DNA from: Pedobacter sp. MC2016-24 | Lineage (GTDB): Bacteria; Bacteroidota; Bacteroidia; Sphingobacteriales; Sphingobacteriaceae | Assembly: GCF_015223055.1 (NCBI RefSeq) | Contig: NZ_JADFBX010000023.1 | Coordinates: forward strand, 1-59,413 | Length of the DNA stretch: 59,413 bases | Reading direction: 5' to 3' | Part shown: positions 16,331-25,444 of the stretch, one piece after another | How the letters are laid out: every line of letters begins with the position of its first letter | How positions within the stretch are numbered: position 1 is the first letter of the stretch | The notes under the pieces: generated by a model | Databases searched by the model: none | What the model saw: the letters and a program-made list of their open reading frames with translations, nothing else | What the model was told of the DNA's origin: nothing | Program-made: the position numbers and the translations under genes

Positions 16331-17704
16331 CTAACGGATGTTTTGTTGTATTCCAGTCATGCGAAGTTCTTCTTCATCCAAAGGAAAAACGTATCTACTG
16401 TCATTCGGATACAATACATAAGTATTGCCATCTAAAACCCGGGACAAAGTTTTGGCGAACCGACTATCTCTGTTTAGTCTTCTCAAATCCTGCCAGCGAA
16501 GCCCCCGAAACAACAATTCTTTTCTTCTTTCCTTTAAAATATACTCCAGTACAAGTACGGGATCAGAAATATTGATTGGAACATAGTTGCCCATCCAGCG
16601 GTTTTTTAGCAAATAATTCAAATCTGCCAATGCCGCTGAAACATGACCAGATCTGGCTGCAGATTCTGCACGAATCAAATACATTTCATCCGTAGCAAGC
16701 CCGCAAAATTGGTTTTTATCGCCACTATAATTCCCTTTAAAGGTCATACCATTTGCATTTGATGTAAAAAATATAGACCGCCGCAAATCTTTGGGATCAT
16801 ATGCATTGAAAAGTTCAGGTACAACAGTCAATTTTGATGCGGTAAAAATGCCATAACTAAAAACACCTTGAAAAATCACCTCAGCATTAACTTTTGAGAT
16901 GGGATAAGAAACCCCCGCAGTTAACTTGCTATAATCAATCAGCCCAGCTTGAATCTGCAAAGCCAAATCTGCATAATACCCGGCACGCTCATAATTTTCC
17001 ATTGCAAGGTATACTCTGGCCATCAAGGCATAAACAGCTTCTTTAGAGGGCCTACTCTTAAATTGAGCATTGGCGTTCATCAACTGACCCGCCTCTTCCA
17101 AATCAGACAAAATGCGGTCATAGGTTTCCTGCAGATTGCTCCGTTTGCTAGCTATGTTGACATCATAATCCAATCTGAGGCACAAACCTAAATCTGTACT
17201 GGCTGAAGCAGGGACATAAGCCACACAATATTCCTGGGCCAGATTAAAGAAATTAAAAGCCCTAAAAAACAGCGCGCTTCCCTTTACTTCTCTCCAGCTT
17301 TGTTCTTGGGCAGCACTGGGTTTAATCTGAGCAACTCCATAAAGTATCAGATTGGCATTTAAAATCCGCTTATATCCAGCCGCCCAATCGCCACTTAGCT
17401 CTCCAACATAAAACGTAGCAGTTGGTGCCCATATATAGGCTGATTTTTCCTGAACTGAAAAAAGAGACTGAAAGCTAGCTGTGCTCAGAAAAAAATCTCC
17501 GGAACCGATCTCTGCCAAACTTGATACCTGGGTAGAATTGAAAACAGTGAAGTTATCCAGCAGGGCCTGGTACTCTTCAATACTTTTAGGAATTAACAAT
17601 GATTTATCAGGCTTGGCATCAAGCCATTCCTTTCCACAAGACTGAAACAATAGCAAGGAAAAGAATCCATACCATAAATAAACGATGCTGATTTTTTTCT
17701 TCAT
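16331..17704 (-). CDS. RagB/SusD-family outer-membrane nutrient-binding lipoprotein
   Basis: The 457-residue protein has a lipoprotein signal ending in LLLFQSC (about residue 23), followed by the SusD start motif EWLDAKPDKSLLIP. Tetratricopeptide-like helices (ALMARVYLAMENYERAGYYADLAL) sit near residue 215-240, and the C-terminal RRKELLFRGLRWQDLRRLNR block (about 400-420) is characteristic. SusD proteins cap the SusC channel and capture oligosaccharides or peptides at the cell surface. It is translated 12 bases after the SusC gene in the same operon. At 457 residues it is shorter than many SusD proteins. The ligand is unknown, since no hydrolase genes lie nearby. Confidence 0.92.
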   Translation of the reverse strand: MKKKISIVYLWYGFFSLLLFQSCGKEWLDAKPDKSLLIPKSIEEYQALLDNFTVFNSTQVSSLAEIGSGDFFLSTASFQSLFSVQEKSAYIWAPTATFYVGELSGDWAAGYKRILNANLILYGVAQIKPSAAQEQSWREVKGSALFFRAFNFFNLAQEYCVAYVPASASTDLGLCLRLDYDVNIASKRSNLQETYDRILSDLEEAGQLMNANAQFKSRPSKEAVYALMARVYLAMENYERAGYYADLALQIQAGLIDYSKLTAGVSYPISKVNAEVIFQGVFSYGIFTASKLTVVPELFNAYDPKDLRRSIFFTSNANGMTFKGNYSGDKNQFCGLATDEMYLIRAESAARSGHVSAALADLNYLLKNRWMGNYVPINISDPVLVLEYILKERRKELLFRGLRWQDLRRLNRDSRFAKTLSRVLDGNTYVLYPNDSRYVFPLDEEELRMTGIQQNIR

Positions 17705-17716
17705 GAGCTTATCAAA

Positions 17717-20700
17717 TTAATAACTTGCTTTAACGCCAAAAGAAATGCTTTTAGCTGTGGGATTGGACAACCTTAAGTATCTGAAATTAACCAGATCGGG
17801 ATCCAGTCCAAATTTATTAGCTTTCCACAGGATTCCAAGCTCATTGGCATAAACATACAACTGAATTTGCTTGAATGGAATTTTTTTCCCGTTGGTAAGG
17901 TTCCAATCGTAACTAAGACTAACATCCTGCAAGCGGATATGATCTCCTTTAGCCACCGTAGCGGAAGATCCATTGTAGAATCGATCTCTGTTTGCATCAG
18001 CCCCATATATTCCCATTGATGGAACTGTGGTAGTCATCTCATCTCCGGGATTTTGCCAGCGTCGACTAAAGTCTATATTTCTGTCTTGGCCTAATCCCGA
18101 TTCATACATATTGTAATAATTTATTGAGGGTTTTCTGAAATAATACCCCAACTTATAACTGATATTGATACCAAGGGTAAATCTTTTGATTGAAATGGTA
18201 TTGTTAAATGCTCCAAAAATGGTAGGGCGGGCTGGTCCATGATATTCTAAGTCCCCAACACCTGTTTCAGTAATAATGCGTCCGTAATCTTTGCTGATCT
18301 CACCATTAAAAAAGCCTCTTGGATCACCATTTGACGGGTCTAATCCCGCCCATTTATAACTGTAAATCCCGTAAACAGGTTTATTTAATACGGGCCATAT
18401 ACTATATTGAGCTACGTAATAATCATTACCCCTTTGCAGATAATCATACCTGGTTACTTTATCCTTAGACATTGAGAATAGAAAATCAGTTTGCCAGCTA
18501 ACCCTACCCCATAAATTTTGTGAATGAATGGAAATGTCCAAGCCGCTCGACTTCATTTCTGAATAATTGCCCTTAAGGGCCTTGATGCCCGTATTCGATG
18601 GAAAAGCTTTATCTCCAATCATGTCGGTTCCTTTTTTTTGGTAATATTCTATCTTACCACTAAGAACCTGTTCTTTAAGCCCAAATTCAATTCCAAAATT
18701 GGCAATACCAATCGTTTCCCACCTCAACTCCGGATTGCCAATATTTCCAAAGTTTGCATAAGGCAAATTGGTATTGGTACTAAGTAAGCCAGTGTAAGCA
18801 AACGTGGTGATTCCTGTATTTTTTTTATCCAGATTTCCATTAAAACCATAAGATGCCCTGACTTTTAGAACAGGAAGCCATTTCAGCCGATAAAATTCTT
18901 CCCGATCCAGATGCCATAAAAACCCCGCAGACCACAACGGCACATACTTCTGATTCGTTTTTACACCAAAATAATTTGAAGCATCTGTACGCATACTACC
19001 AGACAACATATATTTACTGTCATAAGTGTAAGAGACCTTAGCGAAAGAAGAAAGAATCCGATCTAATTTACCATATAAATTAGTTACTGTGGAAATATTC
19101 GTTCTGCCCGATGGGTTTAAATTAAACAAAGTTGAAGTATCCACCGCTACGGATTGGCCTGTCCTGGAATCATAACCATATTTCCAATATCGGTATTTTT
19201 GAGTATCATATTCTGAAAGCTCATATCCCGCAATGGCATCTACTTCATGTTTTTCCCAGCTTTTTTGATAATTTAATTCAGCTCTAAAATTCTGCGATCT
19301 GATTCTGTCAACGTTTTGAATTTGTATCGCCCCAAGTGGAACATGATAACCAACGACTTTCCCGCCTTGTACTTCGGAATATCGATTGATTACATCCCGG
19401 GTAAAAAAACTCTCCTGGCCATTGATGGATTCAACAATATTTTTGATTTGCTCATTTTGGTACTTAATTTCAGCATTCAGGCCCGCAATGATGGTGTATT
19501 TTAAGCCCAAATTCACCCGGTAATCGTTATTGTTGACTCTTGAAATATTCCGGTCCAGCTCATCCAGAGGAACATAAGTCCAATCCAAAAAACCTTGCGA
19601 ATGTGCCTTGGTTTGGAATTCAGCACTGCGGCTCCAATTAAAAACTGTTGGTTTGCCATTTTGATCTTTGAACTGGTAATAGGGATCGGCGTTCATTGTC
19701 CTGAAAATTGAACTATCGATTTTCCCAATGTTTCCAACATAATATAAACCACCTGTCAACTCCAGATGCTTTCCGATTTTTACGGTATGATGCGTATTGA
19801 CCGTAATCCGGTTGTCCTCATTGTTTCTCAGACTCAATAAAGAACGGTCATATCCTACCGAGAGGTAATGCGTGGATCTTGTAGTACCACCACTCATATT
19901 CAGAAAATATTGCTGTGAAACTGGTTTCTGATAATAATATTTCAGTTCTTCCTCACGAAAATCCTTAGCCCGCAGGGCATTCAACTGGATGGCAGTTTCT
20001 GAGGAAGAATAGCCTTTTTTTTGTTTATCCAACAACCGGACAACCTGTGAAAGCTCATTATGATTCACCGGATCTGCCAGGGCGGCATTATATTTACCAT
20101 TGTTGAACAAGAAAGTCTCAATATCAATATAATCCGAAGAAGACAAATAATAGGGATTGTAAAACACATCGGCCTTCCCGGATAAGGTCAGGTTACTATT
20201 GAAACTCAAATTCAGGGGCATTTTGTTTTTACCCTTTTTTGTGGTGATGACAATGACGCCATTTCCGGCCCTCACTCCCCAGATTGCAGCTGACGCAGCA
20301 TCTTTCAATACGGTCACACTGGCCACATCATTTGGGTTTAAGGCATCCCAGCCGGCATTAAAAGGGAAATTATCCAAAATGATCAATGGCTGATCATTGG
20401 CGTAAATGGTACTTCTACCCCTGATCGACAAATCAAGCCCCCCTAAAACTGTACTAATTGTATTTTTATTAAACAACAAACCACTGGTTATCCCATCCAG
20501 CCGGCTAATCAGATCACCACCTACCTTGCGTTTGATCTGCGCATTGTCAACCAATATAAAACTACCTGTACTTTGATCTTTAGGTGTCTGCTGGTACCCC
20601 GTGCTCACAATATCAACCTGATAAAGGTCATATTCCTTTACCACATCGTCATTTTTTAAACTATCTGCATCAAGCGGTTTATTTGGAAGACTGTCCTCAG

Positions 20701-20998
20701 TTTTTTTCCGGTCCTTTACAATAACCATTTTATTTTCAATGGTATATAATAACGGAAGTTTACCCGACAGGTAGTCCATTACCTGCTTTAATCCGGCATT
20801 TCGAAAAGAGACATCCAGATTTTGATTGGCAGTAAAGGCCTGCTCGTTCCATACTACACTGTAGCCTGTTTGCGACTTAATTTCTTTAAAAAGCTGCAAA
20901 AGCGCGATGTTTTTACGCACAAGATTTACAGTCTGGGCACGAAGACCCACACTTATCAATATAAAAATAAGGATAAAAACTTCTTTTTTGAAACGCAT
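17717..20998 (-). CDS. SusC/RagA-family TonB-dependent outer-membrane transporter with STN domain
   Basis: The 1093-residue protein starts with a signal peptide (to about LRAQ, residue 22). A secretin/TonB short N-terminal (STN) domain follows at about residues 30-97 (NIALLQLFKEIKSQTGYSVV). After a linker come the SusC signature region VDIVSTGYQQTPKDQSTGSF (about 128-147), the plug (RGRSTIYANDQPLIILDNFP and NDVASVTVLKDAASAAIWG) and a long beta-barrel ending in an aromatic-rich tail (FGVKASY). The carboxypeptidase-regulatory-like domain that usually lies between STN and plug appears to be missing. The STN domain normally contacts a FecR-type anti-sigma, and a FecR-like gene lies directly upstream with an overlapping TAATG. 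It imports an unknown ligand with TonB energy. Confidence 0.93.
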   Translation of the reverse strand: MRFKKEVFILIFILISVGLRAQTVNLVRKNIALLQLFKEIKSQTGYSVVWNEQAFTANQNLDVSFRNAGLKQVMDYLSGKLPLLYTIENKMVIVKDRKKTEDSLPNKPLDADSLKNDDVVKEYDLYQVDIVSTGYQQTPKDQSTGSFILVDNAQIKRKVGGDLISRLDGITSGLLFNKNTISTVLGGLDLSIRGRSTIYANDQPLIILDNFPFNAGWDALNPNDVASVTVLKDAASAAIWGVRAGNGVIVITTKKGKNKMPLNLSFNSNLTLSGKADVFYNPYYLSSSDYIDIETFLFNNGKYNAALADPVNHNELSQVVRLLDKQKKGYSSSETAIQLNALRAKDFREEELKYYYQKPVSQQYFLNMSGGTTRSTHYLSVGYDRSLLSLRNNEDNRITVNTHHTVKIGKHLELTGGLYYVGNIGKIDSSIFRTMNADPYYQFKDQNGKPTVFNWSRSAEFQTKAHSQGFLDWTYVPLDELDRNISRVNNNDYRVNLGLKYTIIAGLNAEIKYQNEQIKNIVESINGQESFFTRDVINRYSEVQGGKVVGYHVPLGAIQIQNVDRIRSQNFRAELNYQKSWEKHEVDAIAGYELSEYDTQKYRYWKYGYDSRTGQSVAVDTSTLFNLNPSGRTNISTVTNLYGKLDRILSSFAKVSYTYDSKYMLSGSMRTDASNYFGVKTNQKYVPLWSAGFLWHLDREEFYRLKWLPVLKVRASYGFNGNLDKKNTGITTFAYTGLLSTNTNLPYANFGNIGNPELRWETIGIANFGIEFGLKEQVLSGKIEYYQKKGTDMIGDKAFPSNTGIKALKGNYSEMKSSGLDISIHSQNLWGRVSWQTDFLFSMSKDKVTRYDYLQRGNDYYVAQYSIWPVLNKPVYGIYSYKWAGLDPSNGDPRGFFNGEISKDYGRIITETGVGDLEYHGPARPTIFGAFNNTISIKRFTLGINISYKLGYYFRKPSINYYNMYESGLGQDRNIDFSRRWQNPGDEMTTTVPSMGIYGADANRDRFYNGSSATVAKGDHIRLQDVSLSYDWNLTNGKKIPFKQIQLYVYANELGILWKANKFGLDPDLVNFRYLRLSNPTAKSISFGVKASY

Positions 20999-22278
20999 TA
21001 TTGTATTACAGTAACCCTTCTCCCATCTATTTTAAAATGCACATTGGCAATCAGTTCAAGCGTTTTCAAAACCTCAGAGATTTTCGCCGACTTCGAGATC
21101 ATCCCACCCAACTGAGCGCCGTTACCTTTGCCATTTTTATAAATTACGTCCACATCATACCAACGGGTAATGACATGCATAACCTTTTCCAATGGCATAT
21201 TCCGGAAAATAAACTCTCCATTTTTCCAGGCTATACTTTCATCGATATCCACATGCTTCACGCTAACCGCCGAGCCATTCAAAATGGATTGTTCATTCGG
21301 TTTCAACAATTTAGTGGCGCCTAATACCAGCTGACCATCTTTAAACTCGCCCGCTGATCCATCAATCGGAGCCGTTGGTATAAAATCAAGTGTTGATGTT
21401 TTCTTTTTTGAAACAGGTGTAACCGCAATCTGCCCTTCAAGTAAGGTTGTTTTGATATCCCCTTCATTTTGATAGGCATTCACATTAAAATGTGTACCCA
21501 GTACTTCAATAATTTGCCCCTCACTAAACACGGTAAATGGCACAGCGCCAGAGCCTGTTTTTGATTCGGTTGATTTACCTTTAACCTTAGCTACTTCAAA
21601 ATATGCCTCACCAGTTAACTCGACACGTCTGGGACTTTTACCATCAAAACCTGGTGCAAATTTAATTGTACTGGCATCATTGAGCCAAACCCTTGTCCCG
21701 TCAGGCAATACCAGTTGATACGTACTTCCATTGGAAGTCGCAACCATAACCTGTTCATTTTTACCAATAGCATCGCTGTTCCCGGTCAGTCGTTTTGTAT
21801 CTGCAACGGCATCACCATCGCTATATTTCACAAAACCACCACTTAGATTGATGCCCGATTTGGCAGGGTTCAGTGGTATTTGCGCCCCGGTTGACAAAGT
21901 CAAAACCACTTTATTAGAGCCACTCAATTGAGTGGTTTGAATTTCAGGTAAGGCATCCAGCGGTTTAAAGAAATTTAGCGCCAACCCAACCAATACAGTG
22001 GAAATTATAGCCGCTGCACCCAATGTAACGATCAGTTTTTTAGAAATCGTATTTTTCCGGGGTATAGGTTTGTTCTGACTCCGCATCCGGGCTATAGCGA
22101 CCAGCGCGCTTCCCAAATCGAAGTTCAATTTATGTGTATAGATACTTTCTGCATTTTCGCCGTAACCTAAAAACAACATCAGTTCTTCATGGTTAATTTC
22201 ACCAATAACATGGTCACTGTCGTAAATAAAAAAGCTTTTCAGCTTCTCTTTACGCAGAATGGTTAAGGCATCAGCCAC
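20998..22278 (-). CDS. FecR-like membrane anti-sigma factor, atypical N-terminus and non-ATG start
   Basis: The 426-residue protein has one membrane span (about residues 86-108, VTLGAAAIISTVLVGLALNF). A periplasmic FecR domain follows (STIKFAPGFDGKSPRRVELTGEAYFEVAK, split over about 203-235, and EVLGTHFNVNAYQNEG near 270). The C-terminal part (FRNMPLEKVMHVITRWYDVDV, with one STN-like fold) matches Bacteroidota FecR proteins that bind SusC-type STN domains. The usual N-terminal sigma-binding region is not recognisable. There is no ATG before the homologous part: the best start is GTG at 22278, and the frame is open only about 45 bases further upstream. No ECF sigma gene adjoins it. Its stop overlaps the SusC start. 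Confidence 0.85.
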   Translation of the reverse strand: MADALTILRKEKLKSFFIYDSDHVIGEINHEELMLFLGYGENAESIYTHKLNFDLGSALVAIARMRSQNKPIPRKNTISKKLIVTLGAAAIISTVLVGLALNFFKPLDALPEIQTTQLSGSNKVVLTLSTGAQIPLNPAKSGINLSGGFVKYSDGDAVADTKRLTGNSDAIGKNEQVMVATSNGSTYQLVLPDGTRVWLNDASTIKFAPGFDGKSPRRVELTGEAYFEVAKVKGKSTESKTGSGAVPFTVFSEGQIIEVLGTHFNVNAYQNEGDIKTTLLEGQIAVTPVSKKKTSTLDFIPTAPIDGSAGEFKDGQLVLGATKLLKPNEQSILNGSAVSVKHVDIDESIAWKNGEFIFRNMPLEKVMHVITRWYDVDVIYKNGKGNGAQLGGMISKSAKISEVLKTLELIANVHFKIDGRRVTVIQ

Positions 22279-22313
22279 CAGTTGTTGTGAATATAATCTT
22301 ATCGATTCCAGCT

Positions 22314-22361
22314 TTATAACAATTTAAAGTTCATTCTTTCAAAAGTATCCAACTCATTCAT
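22314..22361 (-). CDS. Possible 15-residue leader ORF before the fecR-like gene
   Basis: ATG at 22361 opens a 15-codon frame (MNELDTFERMNFKLL) that stops at 22316-22314, inside the short upstream extension of the FecR frame. It has no signal peptide. It may be a translated leader, the original N-terminus separated from FecR by a frameshift, or chance. The GTG of FecR lies 35 bases after its stop codon. Confidence 0.3.
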   Translation of the reverse strand: MNELDTFERMNFKLL

Positions 22362-22430
22362 TCACATCTCGTCTGACAACTAAAAATCAATTGATCAACT
22401 GGCAATTCGGGCGTTAATAATATCATTCAA

Positions 22431-22442
22431 TTTTGTACAAAA
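22431..22442. promoter_or_regulatory. Perfect 12-bp palindrome upstream of the FecR-SusCD operon
   Basis: TTTTGTACAAAA is its own reverse complement. It lies about 70 bases before the leader ORF, in the only intergenic stretch that can hold the operon promoter. A second palindrome, TTGATCAA, is at 22391-22398. Either could bind a dimeric regulator. Confidence 0.4.
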
Positions 22443-22523
22443 CAAATGAAATGAGCGTGTTTGAGATAAATTTAATAAATAGTCTGTCATTTGAGCCAAA
22501 ATTTCGGAAAAAAGTTCTGACAC

Positions 22524-22555
22524 AAAAAAAGCTATCTCCTGGGAGATAGCTTTTT
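22524..22555 (-). terminator. Rho-independent terminator of gyrB
   Basis: A nearly perfect stem (AAAAAGCTATCTCC with GGAGATAGCTTTTT) lies 15 bases after the gyrB stop, and on the minus strand it runs into seven T residues (22530-22524). It isolates gyrB from the FecR-SusCD operon. Confidence 0.9.
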
Positions 22556-22569
22556 AAACTATTGATTAA

Positions 22570-24528
22570 CTAAGCATCAATCTTAGCATATTTAGCATTT
22601 CTTTCAATAAACTCTCTTCTTGGTGCAACCTCATCGCCCATTAGCATAGAGAAAGTATGGTCACATTCTGCAGCATTTTCAATTCCAGCCTGCATTAATG
22701 TACGCGTTGCCGGGTTCAAAGTGGTATCCCACAACTGCTCAGCATTCATCTCACCCAAACCTTTATAACGTTGAATGTGTACGCTTTCTTCTTTACCAGC
22801 TCCTTTTAAGCGTTGTACTGCAGCATCCCGTTGCTGATCATTCCAGCAATATTCAAAATCCTTACCTTTCTTAACCTGGTACAATGGCGGCGCCGCAATG
22901 TAAACATAGCCTGCTTCAATCAAAGCTTTCATGTACCTGAAAAAGAAGGTCAGAATTAATGTGGTAATGTGCGAACCATCAATATCCGCATCCGTCATGA
23001 TGACAATTTTATGATAACGGAGTTTGGTCAGGTTTAAGGCTTTATCATCTTCAGGAGTACCAATACTTACGCCTAATGCAGTAAACATATTCTTAATCTC
23101 CTCATTTTCGTAGATCTTATGTTCCATCGCTTTCTCCACGTTCAGGATCTTACCCTTTAATGGAAGAATGGCCTGGAAGTTACGGTCACGACCTTGTTTG
23201 GCTGTACCACCAGCCGAGTCACCCTCCACCAGGTAGATTTCACATTTTTCCGGATCACTGTCAGAACAATCTGCCAGTTTACCTGGTAAACCTGAACCTC
23301 CCATCACACTTTTCCGTTGTACCATCTCACGTGCTTTCCTTGCCGCTGCACGCGCAGTTGCAGCAAGGATTACCTTGTTAACGATCATACGGGCTTCCTT
23401 TGGATATTCTTCCAGATAAATGCCCAATGCTTCACCAACAGCGATATCCACCGCACCCATTACTTCCGAGTTACCCAACTTGGTTTTAGTTTGTCCTTCA
23501 AACTGTGGCTCCTGTACTTTTACAGAAACAACAGCAGTCAAACCTTCCCTAAAGTCATCTCCGGTAATTTCAAATTTCACATTTTTTAGCAATCCTGATT
23601 TATCAGCATAAGCTTTCAATGTACGGGTTAACCCTCTTCTGAAACCTGCAATGTGTGTTCCACCTTCATGGGTATTGATGTTATTCACATAAGAATGCAC
23701 ATTCTCAGAATAACTGTCATTGTATTGCAAAGCAAGTTCAACTGGAATTCCGTTTTTAATCCCTTCTACATAGATTGGTTCAGGAATTAATGAAGGCCGG
23801 GTGCCATCCAAAAACTGAACAAATTCCTTTAAACCACCCTCAGAGTGAAACAATTCTGTTAAGAAATTGCCATCTTCATCCAGTTCGCGCTCATCCGTCA
23901 GTGTCAGCTTAATTCCTTTATTCAGGAAAGAAAGTTCTCTTAATCTCGACGCCAAAGTATCATAACGATACTCGGTAGTCTGTGTAAAAATAGTTGCATC
24001 CGGAGTAAAGGTTACAATCGTACCCCTTTTATCGGTATCACCTATCGATTTAACATCATAAAGTGGTTTACCAATATTATATTCCTGTACCCAGATTTTT
24101 CCTTCTCTATGTACTTCGGCACGTAAATGTGTGGACAAGGCGTTAACGCAACTTACCCCCACACCGTGTAAACCACCAGATACTTTATAGGTATCCTTGT
24201 CAAATTTACCACCTGCGTGCAATACAGTCATTACAATTTCTAATGCCGATTTTTGCTCTTTTGTATTGATCCCGGTTGGAATACCACGACCGTTATCTTC
24301 AACCCGGATAGAGTTGTCTTTTAATATATTTACATATATGGTATCGGCATGTCCGGCCAATGCCTCATCAATCGAGTTATCTACTACCTCATATACCAAA
24401 TGATGCAAACCTTTGATTCCGGTATCACCGATATACATGGAAGGACGCTTACGCACCGCTTCTAACCCTTCTAATACCTGTATATTATCGGCCGAATAAT
24501 TTGACTTTGGATCCTGTTCTTCGCTCAT
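22570..24528 (-). CDS. gyrB: DNA gyrase subunit B
   Basis: The 652-residue ATPase subunit of gyrase supplies energy for negative supercoiling. The GHKL ATPase domain has VVDNSIDEALAGH (about residues 48-60), DNGRGIP and GGLHGVGVSCVNALS. The transducer and TOPRIM domains follow, with YLVEGDSAGGTAKQGR (about 433-448) and MTDADIDGSHI binding catalytic metal. The C-terminal GyrB motif RYKGLGEMNAEQLW is present. The length matches gyrase B without the long insertion of enterobacteria. The gene is single with its own terminator. ParE is the alternative, but the RYKGLGEMN context and length favour GyrB. Confidence 0.95.
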   Translation of the reverse strand: MSEEQDPKSNYSADNIQVLEGLEAVRKRPSMYIGDTGIKGLHHLVYEVVDNSIDEALAGHADTIYVNILKDNSIRVEDNGRGIPTGINTKEQKSALEIVMTVLHAGGKFDKDTYKVSGGLHGVGVSCVNALSTHLRAEVHREGKIWVQEYNIGKPLYDVKSIGDTDKRGTIVTFTPDATIFTQTTEYRYDTLASRLRELSFLNKGIKLTLTDERELDEDGNFLTELFHSEGGLKEFVQFLDGTRPSLIPEPIYVEGIKNGIPVELALQYNDSYSENVHSYVNNINTHEGGTHIAGFRRGLTRTLKAYADKSGLLKNVKFEITGDDFREGLTAVVSVKVQEPQFEGQTKTKLGNSEVMGAVDIAVGEALGIYLEEYPKEARMIVNKVILAATARAAARKAREMVQRKSVMGGSGLPGKLADCSDSDPEKCEIYLVEGDSAGGTAKQGRDRNFQAILPLKGKILNVEKAMEHKIYENEEIKNMFTALGVSIGTPEDDKALNLTKLRYHKIVIMTDADIDGSHITTLILTFFFRYMKALIEAGYVYIAAPPLYQVKKGKDFEYCWNDQQRDAAVQRLKGAGKEESVHIQRYKGLGEMNAEQLWDTTLNPATRTLMQAGIENAAECDHTFSMLMGDEVAPRREFIERNAKYAKIDA

Positions 24529-24750
24529 ATTTTTTTATAAAACAATAAGAGTCAAAAATAACCAATTATGCTCAATTTAAGGCAAATGTGGATAACTATT
24601 TCATCAAAAATGACCTAAATCTGCGCTAAAAAACAGAGTTCTTTAGGATACTGATTTTGAAATTTTATATTTGTTGAAATTTCTTGATAAAAAAGAAAGC
24701 AGACGGGATTCAAATCGGCGCCAAAAGGCTCTTAAAAGAACAATGAACGC

Positions 24751-24758
24751 TACATTTG
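24751..24758 (+). promoter_or_regulatory. -7 element before the OmpH-like gene
   Basis: TACATTTG matches TAnnTTTG and lies 25 bases before the ATG. No TTG is at the expected distance. A second match, TATATTTG, is at 24666-24673. Confidence 0.4.
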
Positions 24759-24782
24759 ACAAATAAAAGAACAATATATTAA

Positions 24783-25379
24783 ATGAAAACAACATTAAAA
24801 CTAAGCAGCATTGCTACAGCAGTAGCCCTGGTTTCAGTTATGGCTTCTTGTCAGAACAAAGACAATAAAACCGCTCCGGCAGCAAAATCTGAAACAGCAG
24901 CTGTTTCTACTTCAGAAAAAATCGTTTATGTAAACTCTGATTCTTTATTGACTAAATATCAGTACTTCAAAGATTTGAAAGTAAAACTGGACGCTAAATC
25001 TAAAACTGCTCAAACAGACCTTGCAGCAAAACAACAAGCTTTCCAACGTGAAGTTGCTCAATATCAACAACAACAAAATACACTTCCGGCAGATCAGCGC
25101 GCATCAACTGAAGAAAGACTTGGTCGTAAACAACAAGAGTTACAGGCTTATTCTCAAAATGCAGGCGCAGCCCTTCAAAATGAGCAAGCTACTGAAAATG
25201 AAAAGTTATACGATAAAGTTGCGCAGTACCTGAAAACTTATGCAAAAGGAAAAGGTTACAAAATGGTCCTTACCTATTCTAAAGGAAACAGTGCCATTTT
25301 ATTTGCCGACGAAGCTTTAGATGTAACAAGCGAAGTAATTGTTGGCTTAAACGAAGCTTACAAAGCAGACAAAAAATAA
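24783..25379 (+). CDS. OmpH/Skp-like lipoprotein
   Basis: The 198-residue protein has a lipoprotein signal with VMASC (C23), then a low-complexity linker and an OmpH/Skp-type helical domain (about residues 45-190): KIVYVNSDSLLTKYQYFKDL at the start and a long glutamine-rich coiled coil (QAFQREVAQYQQQQNTL). Skp-like proteins chaperone outer-membrane proteins in the periplasm. Here the lipobox predicts anchoring to a membrane rather than a soluble form. No bamA gene adjoins it, so this is probably an extra paralogue. It ends in a strong terminator. Confidence 0.87.
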   Translation: MKTTLKLSSIATAVALVSVMASCQNKDNKTAPAAKSETAAVSTSEKIVYVNSDSLLTKYQYFKDLKVKLDAKSKTAQTDLAAKQQAFQREVAQYQQQQNTLPADQRASTEERLGRKQQELQAYSQNAGAALQNEQATENEKLYDKVAQYLKTYAKGKGYKMVLTYSKGNSAILFADEALDVTSEVIVGLNEAYKADKK

Positions 25380-25399
25380 GTAAAAAACAACAATATTGA

Positions 25400-25429
25400 A
25401 ATGCTCCGGTAATTCGGGGCATTTTTTTT
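25400..25429 (+). terminator. Terminator of the OmpH-like gene
   Basis: ATGCTCCG (25401-25408) pairs with CGGGGCAT (25415-25422) with one mismatch, followed by a run of eight T at 25422-25429. Confidence 0.85.
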
Positions 25430-25444
25430 GCAGCAAAATTAACT

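Noticed and set aside
24587..24595. Perfect DnaA box TTATCCACA upstream of gyrB
   Set aside because: A second exact match lies inside trxA (around 7449), and about half a match per strand set is expected by chance in this length. There is no cluster, so no origin is claimed.
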